64,000 bases of DNA. Origin: Symbiodinium natans. Lineage: Eukaryota; Sar; Dinophyceae; Suessiales; Symbiodiniaceae. Positions 11,715-24,368 of the stretch are shown here, piece after piece (the first letter of the stretch is position 1; every line of letters begins with the position of its first letter). The DNA is taken from contig CAJNDS010002085.1 of the NCBI GenBank assembly GCA_905221605.1, positions 603,001-667,000 on the forward strand, in the 5' to 3' direction. The notes under the pieces were generated by a model. The model did no database searches, was not told the DNA's origin, and was given only the letters and a program-made list of their open reading frames with translations. The position numbers were made by a program, and so were the translations under genes.

Positions 11715-12228
11715 TCAAGCACAAGCTGGGTGAGTGGCCCCAGCAGGTCTACCCCCACACTTCCCCTGACCATGCTGCTGGGCAGTGTGTGCAATCAGGA
11801 CCACCCTCCTAGCCCCCTTCCACGGCATGGCCACATGCCTCAGGCGTGAAGCAGAGAAAACAACTGGCTTAGTTTCCAGACCCCAGATCTTTCCTCGCAG
11901 GTTTTTGCCCTCATATTTGAGGTGATCCTGTCCCTCTGGGGTGCTCAATCCACAAGCCCCCTCCCTGAAACGCGGTGAGATTCACTATGATATTTGGGGG
12001 GCAGGCGTTGTGAGTATCAACATGGACCCCATGTTTCGCTCCATCCAGAATTGTGACAGTGCTGAAGGGCAATCCAGGAGCATGATGTCTAACGAATCTT
12101 GTTACAGCTTGAGTTACACAGGGAAGGTCAAAAATGTTATGGAGGGGGGCGTTAGAGCTTCGCGGGTTGCCTCCCGTTATCATCTGCCGAGCATTCGTGG
12201 GGCCCTGCTTGCACTGGGCAGGGGCCAA
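11715..12228 (-). pseudogene. 2-oxoglutarate/Fe(II) oxygenase-like fragment, frameshifted
   Basis: The upstream part (12228 to ~11915) reads into an H-x-D motif (HGVHVDTHN) and then a GGGLWIE turn. After a one-base frame change near 11935, the second frame (~11948-11715) supplies a distal histidine and arginine (SRLRHVAMPWKGARR). H-x-D ... H ... R is the metal and 2-oxoglutarate ligand set of the double-stranded beta-helix dioxygenases. Related domains are, to my recollection, frequent in dinoflagellate genomes and often lie in repetitive DNA. The family includes TET/JBP base hydroxylases, but the fragment is too short to assign a subfamily. No start codon or promoter could be fixed, and the frame break argues for a dead copy. 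Confidence 0.45.
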
Positions 12229-13173
12229 ATCGTAGAGCTCCAGAATGTGCTCCTTGGTGAGGTTTTCAGGGGTCTGGAGGAGCTCAAAGGCTCGTCGTTC
12301 AGCCCTTTCTGCCAGAGATCCCCCCTAGACACTCATGTCTGTCATCGCTGCAGTGTGACAAGAGGGCAGGCCACATCCTACAATTCCTATTGAAGGCTTT
12401 CCCAGGCTCATGGCATGATCTCACACGTTCCCTTTGACAGTGATAGGTCTCAGAATGAAACAATACCCGAATATATCAAGCTTAAACTTGGCAACTAAAC
12501 ACCAAGAGCCGAATACCAATAGACAAACGTAATAGTGAAAAGCCCAGGAGCCTCCTCGCAGCCCCTCAGCTCGAAGTACCATGCCCCCCGACGCAGTTGT
12601 CATAGTTTTGCCCATTCCTGAAGTTTACTTATGCATTATATTGGCATCGCAATTTCACCAAAGATGCAAAGTAGATTGGGAAGCCCCCAGCATGGTCCTA
12701 CATACCCCCTGCTCCAGATTATATGCCTAGACAAACCCCACAGCCCAAGGTATCGCCCCCCCGCAAACCCAGTGATCACACCTTTTCTTGCGCGACAGGC
12801 ACGGAGTACCTTGGGGGACACCATAACTGCCCCCATCAGCGCATCCTAGACTTGTATGTGAAATGCATGTGTACACCCAATTGCGCAAATTCCTGAACAT
12901 CGATAAATTCTTTTGGGCAACTAATTCAGCATGCGTAGAGTACATCGGGACCTATACAGGAGACCCCCAGGCAGTGTACACCCTCTCATGAGGAACATTC
13001 AACACGGGGAGGGATATTGGGGAACATAGGGGAGTTGGGAAGCTAACTAGGAGGAATGGAGGGAGAAGGGGGCAAGGAATGAGAGTCACCGCTCGACCCT
13101 TCGGGTTCTGTGACATGCACATGCACTGTAAATTCTCAAATTCACAACATGCATTCGTGCACGCGTATACGTA
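12229..13173. other. No gene recognised
   Basis: Short open frames only, with no domain. The sequence is moderately AT-rich around 12420-12660. No clear poly(A) trace of the retrogene to the right is visible here. Confidence 0.35.
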
Positions 13174-14042
13174 TCATTGCACGTCTACACCACTTGGCTC
13201 TGCAGTGCTTGCCGGAGCTCCAGTATGGCCGCCGAGTTGCGGAGGTGGAGATACGGTCGGTGGGAGCATGCACAAGTCTGCCGTTGACGAAGTCATTGAA
13301 TTCATGGCAGCAAGAAGTGAATCGACAACCTCACGTTTGTGCCCACGACTGACCAAAGCTGCTGACAACTCACTCTTTGCCTGATCGTTGGTTATGACGT
13401 TGAAGCTTGCAGCAGACGCTTTGACGTATGTCTCAAGCGCAGCATTCAAACACACTGCACTGGAATGGCTCATCCTGCGACCAAAGTCTGCCATGATCTC
13501 CGTCACCTTCTTCGATGCACTCTGGACCTTCTGATCAATCATTTCAGGAGGTGTAGAGTTTGCCTTGACATCACCGAGGTCAGCGGCAAACACCTGCACA
13601 CACTCAAGTGCGTCAACTGCTGCACGCAACGGTGCACAAAGCAAGTTCACCTTGGCCTGTGCGCCAGAAACTGCGACTGACATTGCCTTTTGCTGGGCTG
13701 CAATCTGCATGACCCACTGCACCAAGTGCGCCTGATTTTCGAGCACAGTACTAGCAATCTTGACACCTGTGGGTTTGTCACCCATAGCCGTGTTCAACTG
13801 TGTGTGTCACTGTCTTGCTTCAAGACAACAAACCCGTCATCACCTGTATCATAAATCAAAGCCAGTGTTTCAGGCATGCTTGCTGTTGAAACACAGTCTG
13901 GTACATCGACATCGCACACCTTCGGCAACGAATCAAGCTTTGCAGAAGACAGGCCGTCCACACAAGCATCAAGTTGTGTGCAAGTCTGTTGGACTGCTTC
14001 CTTCAATTCGTCGATCTGTGATGACATCTTGTGCCAAAACAA
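13174..14042 (-). pseudogene. Retroposed hypothetical gene with one frame break
   Basis: Two abutting minus-strand frames form one helical, hydrophilic protein. Residues 1-82 start at 14042 (a second ATG is at 14027). About 203 more residues are read from ~13797 to 13174, starting near MGDKPTGVK. The first frame ends in TGA at 13796-13794 inside a CA-repeat (cacacacagttga), so a one- or two-base slip there probably split the gene. No domain is recognised; the parts look like coiled or helical segments with a Pro/Gly-rich tail. A 20-of-22 spliced-leader relict lies 58 nt upstream at 14101-14122. In dinoflagellates such relicts mark mRNAs that were reverse-transcribed and reinserted, so this is read as a retrogene that has since decayed. 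No poly(A) trace is visible. Confidence 0.55.
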
Positions 14043-14100
14043 GGGGGAACAACTGTGACAACCTTTGCACGGTCGGTAGTGTGCAGATATCAGGTCGGTG

Positions 14101-14122
14101 CTTGAGCCAAAAGGGCTACGTT
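14101..14122 (-). other. Relict dinoflagellate spliced leader
   Basis: The minus strand reads AACGTAGCCCTTTTGGCTCAAG, which differs from the dinoflagellate spliced leader (DCCGTAGCCATTTTGGCTCAAG as I know it) at positions 2 and 10 only. It points into the open frame that starts at 14042. Its capped-end side merges directly into the TTTAGGG array at 14121. Confidence 0.85.
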
Positions 14123-14222
14123 TAGGGTTTAGGGTTTAGGGTTTAGGGTTTAGGGTTTAGGGTTTAGGGTTTAGGGTTTAGGGTTTAGGGTTTAGGGTTT
14201 AGGGTTTAGGGTTTAGGGTTTA
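14121..14222 (+). repeat. TTTAGGG array, about 14 units
   Basis: Perfect TTTAGGG repeats begin within the last bases of the spliced-leader relict and run to about 14222. A second, more degenerate array with TTCGGG and TTGAGGG variants is at about 14727-14845. Confidence 0.95.
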
Positions 14223-14849
14223 AGGCTTCGGGTTCTTACATTCTTACGGCTGGAGTTGGGGTTTGGGTCTGCAGGGGGTCAGGTTTGGAGGCGGGGGGGG
14301 ATGGTCCTATTGCCTCCTCGCCTCACACTTCCATCATGCTCGCCAACGAGGAGGTCGTTGTAGCCATCGTTGTCCCAATCCACCAGAAAAGGTGCAGCCA
14401 GCCTCAGTCACGTTGTCTTGGGCCGTTTTGTGTCAGCGCGAGACGGCAAGCGGTGCAGGTAACATGGAGGTACTGAAAGTTGCGGGGACACTTTGCAGTG
14501 GAGCGGCTTGCCGCGGAGAGCGGGTGTGTTCTCGTGGCTCCCCTTTCTTCTCGCCCATCCCTGTCTCCAACACCATCTATCCGAAATTCCGGAACCCGCC
14601 AGACCCCTTGGACCATACTGGACATCCCCCCCAACTCTGGGGCCCTGTTGAAGCGCAGGAAGCCGCTCCGCCATGCGGAAGCTCGCATGCTGCACCTGCC
14701 CACGAGGCTCTCATGCAGAGCTTGGGCTTAGGGTTTAGGGTTTAGGGTTGAGGGTTTAGGGTTTCGGGTTTCGGGTTTCGGGCTTAGGGTTTAGGGTTTA
14801 GGGTTTAGGGTTTAGGGTTTAGGGTGTAGGGTTTAGGGTTACGGTTTAG

Positions 14850-16362
14850 GGCCCTTGCTGGTCGATAAAGACGTAGAGCACCTACACATAAGGATCGGAC
14901 GTGCAAGTACGCAGTGAAGTCTCGGCATCTCTCACTTACGCACTCTCCCCACGAAAAGCGCACCCAAGCATTTTGGCGCCAGTACTTGCCGCGACCCTTC
15001 AAAACTAGGGCCCAAAACCCTTCTGCATCAAGCTTGGCCAGAAACCCCAAAAACCGCAACAACAAGAGAGCGACCCCAGATCCCTTCCATGTCTCTCCAT
15101 TGGACCCAAAATGACCCAAAAACCAATCCCTACCAAACCCTTTTCAGGTTTCAGGGTTTAGGGCTTATTTGCCACTCGCCAACCAGACCAGCCACACGGT
15201 TTAGGGTTCAGGTTAGAGGGTACATGCTCAATCAACCCAAGGGTGTAATCTTCTGCTGCCCAACCCTACAAGGCCCGGACCAACCGGATGTTGTGGCCCT
15301 GGCATTTGCCAGGGCTGCGCCGGCACCACCAAGTCCTTGGAGTTGTTGGAGGTTTACGCCCTAGGGTTTCCCTTCCGTGAGGAAATTTAGGATGAAGGGC
15401 TGCCAGGCGCATAGGATAGGCTTGCAAAGTTCCACGTTAGTTGGTAGCCCATAATTCTCGGTCCGCGACCCCGATGATCGGAGGTTGGTTCCGAGAGCCC
15501 GTGGCTTGCGCTATTATTAATGGGACACCGGGCACTTGGCGCCCTTTTCTGCGATGTGACCCTGAATATGGCGGTTAGTGGTGGTGCATATCGTGGCCGG
15601 ATCTGTGGCACTTCTGCTTTGCGACCCAAGCATGAAGAAGATGACGATGATGTTGATTTTCGAGCTCCAATCACATGGCATACGTGACGCACCCACCTCA
15701 GACCTGCGAACCTCTACATGGGAATCTTTCAGTGCGTGGCAAGGCAAGACATTGTCGGCAAGTTCAGGATTGTGGGGAGTGTGGGGGGGGGGGGGGGGTC
15801 AGCTGAGACTTGAATCGGCTTTTGATCACACGGGTCACAACGCACTACGGATCCCTATGAGATACTACGAGGGAATCACGGGAGGCTTCCAGGGCTCCGA
15901 TCCGGTTGCTGCCATGTCAGAGTGACCAGGAGGCTCCACACACCTGCTGCACTAGAGAGAGAGCGAAAAAAAAAAGAAGAGAGACAGAGGCAGAGGCAGA
16001 GGCAGAGGCAGAGAGGCAGAGAGACAGCGAGACAGAGAGACAGAGAGACGGAGAGACGGAGAGACAGAGAGACAGAGAGACAGAGAGACAGAGAGACGGA
16101 GAGACGGAGAGACGGAGAGACGGAGAGACGGAGAGACCGAGAGACGGCGAGACGGAGAGACGGAGAGACGGAGAGACAGAGAGACAGCCCAAGGATTCCT
16201 CCGACTCTCAGAACCCCAGCAAAGTCCCACCGCAAGAAACACCCCCATCCTGCCTGCGCGCAGCATTCCCGGAGCATCGGAGAACCATAAGGGGATGCTT
16301 CTCCCCCAAAACTACCCCTAGGCCTGAAGCTCCCTTGGCAAAGATAGGATTTAGGGCTTGGT
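14850..16362. other. No gene recognised
   Basis: Only short frames without domains. Contains a 15-base G run near 15782-15798 and the GAGAGACR array at 15955-16190. Fragments of degenerate TTTAGGG are scattered through it. Confidence 0.4.
15955..16190. repeat. 8-bp tandem array GAGAGACR
   Basis: About 25 units of gagagacg / gagagaca, preceded by a short (gaggca) run. All purines lie on the plus strand except the C, so the tract is strongly strand-asymmetric. Long Arg/Glu/Asp and Ser/Leu frames here are translations of the repeat, not genes. Confidence 0.9.
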
Positions 16363-16643
16363 GTTTAGGGTTTAGGGTTTTAGGGTTTAGGGTTTTAGGG
16401 TTTAGGGTTTAGGGTTTAGGGTTTAGGGTTTAGGGTTTAGGGTTTAGGGTTTAGGGTTTAGGGTTTAGGGTTTAGGATTTAAGGTTTAGGATTTAAGGTT
16501 TAGGGTTTAGGGATGTTTACTTTTGGGATCTTTATGGGAGGAATTTAAGGCTTCATGTGACATGGTTCTTGACGGTTTGGGGGCTCACACTTGGAGTTTA
16601 GGGGTTAGGGTTTAGGGTTTAGGGTTTAGGGTTTAGGGTTTAA
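16363..16643 (+). repeat. TTTAGGG arrays
   Basis: A long block at about 16363-16512 (mostly perfect, with TTTTAGGG and TTTAGGA variants at the ends) and a short block at about 16602-16643, separated by ~90 bp of unique sequence. Confidence 0.9.
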
Positions 16644-16773
16644 GGCTTGGGGCCTTGAGCCCGGCTTCAGGAACACAGGAGCGAGCCCCCTCCAAAAGCC
16701 CTGCAGACCCGGCGACAAGCCGTGAAAACCCTCCCCACTCTTCGTCAACCGGGAGCAAAGGCCCCCTCCACTT

Positions 16774-16852
16774 CGGGGTTCATGGGTAGTTCTAAGTGGG
16801 GTTGTAAGTAGGGTATTATAACCCTACTAAAAACTACCCACCCTGAACCCCG
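16774..16852. mobile_element. MITE-like element, family M1, copy b
   Basis: Ends cggggttcatgggtagtt and aactacccaccctgaaccccg are inverted, and the centre (gtagggtattataaccctac) is itself palindromic. At 79 bp it is the shortest complete M1 copy. Confidence 0.7.
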
Positions 16853-16984
16853 TTTGAATCTCAGGGCAGGAGCGTTGAGGGGCTATCTTTAAGGTCTGGG
16901 GGCGCGATGTTTTTCGGGTGTCGGGTGCCTGGTCCATGGTATTCAGGCTCGGCTCAGGGACCCCAAGCCAGAAAAGATGTGAAA

Positions 16985-18281
<1,297 letters not shown>

Positions 18282-19191
18282 TTTGTTTTCCCCCGAGGAT
18301 GATCTCAGAAAGGCACACGCGCTCAGAACCTCAGCCTAACCCCGAGACATCAACTCCAGACCCAGGCGCAACACCCGCGAAAAAGCAACAAAGAGACTCA
18401 ACTCCCTGGGGTCCAAGGCTCGAAGTCAACAGTCACCAGCGTCAGACACTGCCCGAGGTCCCCCACCTACCGTCGCGGGGGCAGATCACGTCCGCGCCCT
18501 TCTTCCGGATCACGTCGGGCTCAATCCTGAGATCGTGGTCGGGTTCTTGTGCTTTTGCCACGCACATTGTGACGCTCAATGGGGCACAATGGCAAGCTCA
18601 CAGGCTTTGGGCTGCAGTTTCGGGCTTCAAGGGCTCAAGGGGTTGAGGCTTTGCACCCAAGCGAGGGTGTGCGAGTTTCGTCTTTGACTTCCTGAACTAC
18701 AGGGGGATATCATTGTGAGGTACCAATTCCCAAAAACTCCCCATCGAAAGCAAATCAGTCTTGGTTCTTGCCTCAGTTTGCCGAATCGTTTATCCAAGTC
18801 GTCCGGCTCTCTCGGCGGAATTTGGAAGACTTAGGGCCCGACGATTTAGGGTTTAGGGTTTAGGGTTTTGTTTAGGGTTTAGGGTAAAGTGCGGGAATGA
18901 AACTTGCTAGTGACCCTTCAAAACGGCCCAGGCGTCTCGTAGACCTTCGCATCTCGCGAGAGGCTGGCCGCGGACATCTCCTCCGTCCAGACATGTACTT
19001 TCATGTGGGGGGGCTCTTCCAAATTAGTCCAGACAAAGTACTCTACCCAAGTCGTTTTTTGCTGCAGATATGCAGGATGAGGCGGCTGAGAACGTGTCGT
19101 CCAAGGCTTCGACACGGCAGATTGAAACGGCATTCGTCCAAGAAATTCCGCACGCCTGGCCCTCTCGACAATACTCCTTGTAGGTACCTTT

Positions 19192-19268
19192 TTGGGATGT
19201 TCCCCCCCCTTATACTAAGAGTCGGGGTATGTCGGGGTACTTTAATCCCTTTTCAGGACTATTGTTAA
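19192..19268. mobile_element. MITE-like element, family M2, one-ended copy
   Basis: The left end (ttgggatgttcccccccttatactaagagtc) matches M2 but no complementary right end is found. The inner arm (tttcaggactattgtta) is weakly preserved, so this is read as a truncated copy. Confidence 0.45.
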
Positions 19269-19627
19269 ATGTGGTGGAGGCCATTCCTGGAAGAACCAGC
19301 TGCGAAGACTTCTCCAAGCCAATGGCCGCGCAGGTTCTCAGCAACGGTCGCCCCAGTCTATCTCGAGATCCTGCCCAAAACGGAACCGAAACCATTAAAT
19401 ATTCGGTGAAGTCCTCCTGGAGCGCATTGGCGATGTGGTGGACGCTGACTGCACGGTTCCACTTGCCCAAGCTCCTGTTTCACGATCGCGAGAAGAGATG
19501 AATGAAGCCCGGATCCCGCTTTGCAAAAAGGACCAAAGAACTTTGCAACCCAAAACCCTAAAAACCCATCCAAACCTAAGCCTTGGGTTCGTCTCCCTTG
19601 CAGCAGCACTCATCAACAAATGTAACT

Positions 19628-19727
19628 AGGGATGTTCCCCCCTAAACTAACAGTCCTTCATCGAGATTCTAGTAGGCGTACTCAAAATCCCTCTTAAGGA
19701 CTGTTAGTATAGGGAGGAACATCCGAA
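19628..19727. mobile_element. MITE-like element, family M2, copy c
   Basis: Inverted ends agggatgttcccccctaaac / tatagggaggaacatcc, with inner arms actaacagtccttcatcgag / cttaaggactgttagta. It lies 360 bp from the one-ended copy in the same orientation. Confidence 0.7.
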
Positions 19728-19977
19728 AATGCAATGTGCAAGATCCCATAATCATAATCATAACCATAACAATACTAGATCCCCAAACAAGCCCATCAAA
19801 ATCGCTTGTCCTCTCCGAGTCCTCCTCGGGGTCGAGGGCTTGCACCTGAGACCAGCTCGCGTGACCAGAAGGTTGGAAGGGTTTAGGGTTTTTTGGCCAC
19901 CCGTCTAGCCATGCTCCACGGGGCAACTGACGAGGGAATGCTGTGTACAGATTACATCAGAGCCCAACTATACGAAG

Positions 19978-20001
19978 GGTTTAGGGTTGAGGGTTTAGGG
20001 T

Positions 20002-20082
<81 letters not shown>

Positions 20083-20092
20083 GGTTTAGGGA
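19978..20092 (+). repeat. TTGAGGG variant telomere-type array
   Basis: About 13 consecutive GGGTTGA units, bounded on both sides by single TTTAGGG units. One base differs from the standard repeat in every unit, showing that the variant itself was amplified rather than drifting unit by unit. Confidence 0.9.
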
Positions 20093-20778
20093 AGGCATGC
20101 TTTTGGTTCGGGTTTATGTTTCCAAGGCTCGTGAAAACAAGCCACTTCCGCAACCCAAGTGCTCGCGACAAGCAGCACGTGTAGATGAAGCTGAAGACGC
20201 GCCTCACAAAGCCTGGAATCATGCACTCCAAACCCCGCAGGTCGGCCTTCACCTCCGACTCTGGTGGCTTCTCTGCGTCAGGCGCCTTGCTGGGTCGGGC
20301 TAAGGATTCCGGATAGCACTTCTGGGCTTCGAGGTTGCAAGGTGGAGGCTTGTCCTTTGGAGGACCCACCATCTACCGGTGAGTAACTGGGCCCTTCTAG
20401 GCTCCTGTACTCTGACAGCCCATGCCCAGGCGCAGCTGTTCCTAAAGTCCCTCAAACCTCATGGCTTAAGGCTTCACAGGTGTTTTTCTGGGGGGAGGGG
20501 GGTCCCTAGGCCACTCGCAGGCAACGTCGACCCTCTCTTTAGCCTACCACCCAGCTAGCGCGCAAAGCTACGAAGCTTCCCTAAACCCTAAACAAAGAAA
20601 ACCCTAAACCCTAAACCCTAAACCTCCAAACCTGGGCATCCGGGGGTTCAGGGTTTAGGGACCAACATGTTTCGTGAGGCCGGATACCAGTCTCCAGGCT
20701 CCTGGGATCATGGCTTTGAGGGTCGAATGCTCCGGGCGTCGGAGCTTGGGAAGTTCTGATTCTGTGTTTGCCACTGTT

Positions 20779-20915
20779 ACATATATATATATATATATAT
20801 ATGTCTACAGATATGCATTCTCTACTACGTAAGATATTATATGGAGAATGTCCTTCATACCAAATTCTACATATAATAAGGTATACATAAACAGATATAA
20901 TATATATCTCTGTGT
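20779..20915. repeat. AT-rich microsatellite segment
   Basis: An (AT)n run at about 20780-20802, then sequence rich in atatg/catata with short palindromes to about 20915. No gene. Confidence 0.7.
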
Positions 20916-22496
20916 ACAGCTTTGGGCTTTGAGAACCGTTGTGGTGGCCAAGTGGCATCCGCATCCGTGACGGTTTTGAGACCTCCGGATCTCGGGCACG
21001 GGTGGAGATGTTTGGGAGCTCTCTTCTTCTTCTTCTTCTCCTCCTCCTTCTCCTCCTGAGCACTCTTTCTCTGAAAGGTGCCGGACTCCAGGCGGATTTT
21101 CGTATGCAAAACTAGCTCCAATGCAGCGTCAGCCCACTCCGAAACACAGTGCAGCCTTGCCTCCACCCCCACCCGCATGCCAAACCATCAAACCCTGTCC
21201 CTCCAAACCGTCCATATCCGTCCTTTGTTATCTCCTCTCAACCCACCCCAGCCTCGACGCTTGGCACGCGTCTCCGGCGCCTCTCGCGGCTCGGGGGCCT
21301 CGCGCGGAGCGGGCGCCTCACGCGGAGCGGGCGCCTCACGCGGCGCCGGCGCCTCGTGCGGCAGTGGCCTGCAAGGAATGCACAGTGCTTCGTTAGGATG
21401 CATCAGATTCCATGCAGGGCTAGGCCCGACAGCTCAGATGAACGGCCAGAAGGTTCTATCTGTGGCTCAGCCCCAGGTTTGCTTCAGCTGATGCATCTTG
21501 CACCAAAATATCGGAACCTTTATGAAAGAGAGGACGTGAAGCTACAGCATGTGGAGAATGAAGCATGCTTCTGAAGCTTTGTCGCCTCTTCACACCGACG
21601 GAAGTGGACGCAAAACAAAGGGCGAAGAAAGCTGTTCCCAAAACACCAAACATCCCAAGCGCACTCAAACTGGGCGTTTACACCTTCAGCTTCAATATCC
21701 CTGCTGCAAGCCCTCGAACATCCCAAAACTCCATGGCAAGCCAAGAGTTTCGAAGTTTAGCTGCATGCAAGCAGCTCATCGGCCGCGAGAGCAGGTCCTG
21801 AGACAGGGCTGTGCTCTGTCCCTAAATTCAGGGTCTTGGGCCCGTGGAGCAAGGAGGGACACAAGCCCGGAGTCGGAAAACAAGGCCCCACAGTGACCCT
21901 CGCGGACGGTTCCTTCTTCCTGGCTCTTGCGTCTGAGAAGTGCCGGCTCCTGGGGGACCTCGCAAATGGCAGGGAATATCAAAGGAGCCCAAAAGCCGAA
22001 TCCCTGACAGGGCTCCTGGGCCTCAGGGTTTGCTAGGAATGGGCATCCCTACTTCTGCACACTCCACATTCCATGGCTAGCCACCGGCATAAGTAAGGTG
22101 ACGCAGTCTTGCTGTACGAGCAACTTCCATGGCAACCTCCATTTAGGGCCCTTGAAACCACACGAACACCTCAAGCAAACCCTCAAGTTGTCAAGTGCTG
22201 CCTCTGCAGCCGCCCGGCGCATCTCCGCCTTCAGCTCCGTGCACCTTGGGGGTTCTGGGGTTTTAGAGGAGGCTCAAAAGAGCTTCCAGGGGTGCCGTCT
22301 GGTTCCCAGGAAGCTCCTGTCTCGACCATTCAATGCGCTGAATCCCCAAAACCCAAAACCCTAAACACCCTAAACCCTCAACCCTAAGCCCCCCAATGAG
22401 GCCGGCGCAGGGAAGTGACCTCCTCCGACAACTTTGCCGTCACGTCTTGCCTGGGAGAGAGAACGGCCTTGCCCAGCTCCCCTGCATACTGCCTCT

Positions 22497-22640
22497 GTGT
22501 GTGTGTGTGTGGGGGTGTGTATACATATATATATATATATACATATCTCTCTCTATGTGTATATATATATATATGTATATGTCTTTTGTATGTGTAAAAA
22601 TGTATGTAAACATATCTGCTGTGTGTGTGTGTATGTGTCT
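22497..22640. repeat. Composite GT/AT microsatellite
   Basis: (TG)n, (TA)n, (CT)n, a second (TA)n and a second (TG)n follow one another within 145 bp. Non-coding. Confidence 0.85.
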
Positions 22641-22800
22641 AGATTTGTGAAAATTCCAAGCGGCTACCAAAGCCCCGGAACTTTCGAATCTTTCGACCTC
22701 CCACCACGCCCAGCGGCGCCGAGGATGCCAGCATGGCCTCCAGCTGCTGCAGCAGGCTCTCAGGAGCCAAGGGCTGCCTCTTTGGGCTCTTGGAGATTTT

Positions 22801-22862
22801 GGGGCTTAGGGTTTAGGGTTTAGGGTTTAGGGTTTAGGGTTTAGGGTTTAGGGTTTAGGGTA
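22801..22862 (+). repeat. TTTAGGG array
   Basis: About eight perfect TTTAGGG units, followed by a segment (cacccgtctagcaaagctccacggggcaactga) that also occurs near 19901-19932, so the two neighbourhoods share an older duplicated piece. Confidence 0.9.
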
Positions 22863-23799
22863 CACCCGTCTAGCAAAGCTCCACGGGGCAACTGAAGAGG
22901 GGATTCTGTGGCTTAGGGTTTCTGCTTTAGGATTTCGGGTTGAGGGTACCCCATGCCTGAATTCCTGCAGGCGGCTTGAGCGTTTAAGGGTTTTTTCTGC
23001 CCGGCGTTTCATGAGGCAAAGGCAACGCCATTCAACGTGGCGGCTTCGTGCAGTCAGATCACAAACGGCAATGAACCCTTGGATCTCCGCTCGTCTTCAG
23101 CCCTGCGCCTCTCTGCAGGGCGATCGGAAGCATCCAGGGCGCGGATCGTTGCGGACATGTCCTTCGCAGCTCTGCTTCTGTGGCCTCGAAATTCCTGCTT
23201 AATTGACTAACCCTGCAGGGCTTTCTGATTCCAGGGGGGTGGGCCGGTAGGGGTAGTAAGGGTTAGGAGAGTTAGGAGCTTCAAGGAAGCAAGCTGGAAA
23301 GCACGCATACCTACCCCACACCGAAACCTTGCACCGAGCTCCCGAAACCTCCAAAAAGCCTCACAAAAATGTCCACGGACCCAATAACAGCCACCCAGAG
23401 CCCTAAGCAATTCATGGAGCCCTAATAGCGCAGGCAGCGACCCAACACACCCCACGCAGCGCTCGCGTCTGGCCCTTTGAGGTTTTTGTTCTCGTGACGC
23501 CCCCACTTTACCGAACAGGCATCAGCAAACACCAAACTCCCCTGAAAAACACCCGGGTGCCAAAGAACCCATCAAACCTCCACACCCCGGAGCCCCCACA
23601 ACCCTAAACCCTGAACCCCAACACCTAAACCCTCCTCCAGACGGCTGCCCAAGGACTCCAGCTCACGGAAGATCGCGGCCTGGACCTTCTAAACTTCAAT
23701 CCTCTAACCCTCCCAAAGCCCTAAACAGCACACTGAAGACAGGGTTACGTTTAGGGTTAGAGTTTAGGGTTTAAAAGTTTAGGGTTTAAGGTTTAGGGC

Positions 23800-23923
23800 T
23801 ACTTGGAGGTTCATGGGCAAGTACAACTGGGGTTCGAAGTAGGGTAACTCGACTTCTAGGTGGTTGCAAGCTTATTTAGGGTACTTGTAACCCTACTTAT
23901 AGCTACCCATGAACCTTCAAGTA
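23800..23923. mobile_element. MITE-like element, family M1, copy c
   Basis: The ends tacttggaggttcatgggca and tacccatgaaccttcaagta are inverted and begin and end with a shared TACTT/AAGTA. Inner arms agtagggtaa / ttaccctact-like. 124 bp, non-coding. Confidence 0.7.
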
Positions 23924-24221
23924 GAAAGCCCAACATAACAGAACCCTCAAGCAGGGGGCCAAGCCCTCTCTCGCACCCCAGGCCCAAACCCGACGGAACC
24001 ACAGCAGCGGACCTGTGCATCCCCGTGTGCGCGCCATGCCCCTTCCACCTATGACCAGGACTTCAAATCCAGCATCCCCCACGCCCGGGATTTTGCGGCT
24101 GGTCCAGACCCCCTCTTTCCGCACAGCGCGCTGCCTCGAAGTCGAAGATGTGCCGGGCGCTGGCCACCTCGGCCTGCAGGGGGAGCATGCAGACGAGAGC
24201 TGGGGCTTCAGGCGGGTGGGC

Positions 24222-24368
24222 ATACTTGGAGGTTCATGGAACTTATAAGTCAATGTTTACAGTACCGATAACCCACTTACAAGCTCCTTTAAGTGCCCTA
24301 ATCTGGTTCTTCGTGGGCGATAAGGACTGTTTTCTTTGGGTTATCAAGTATCATGAACATCCAAGTAT
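24222..24368. mobile_element. MITE-like element, family M1, copy d
   Basis: The ends atacttggaggttcatg and catgaacatccaagtat are inverted. The interior (ataacccactt ... gggttatcaagt) differs from copies a-c and matches the partial copy near 5640, defining a sub-family. Confidence 0.65.

Noticed and set aside
15876-16412. Arg/Glu/Asp-rich and Ser/Leu-rich frames on both strands
   Set aside because: Translations of the 8-bp GAGAGACR array.
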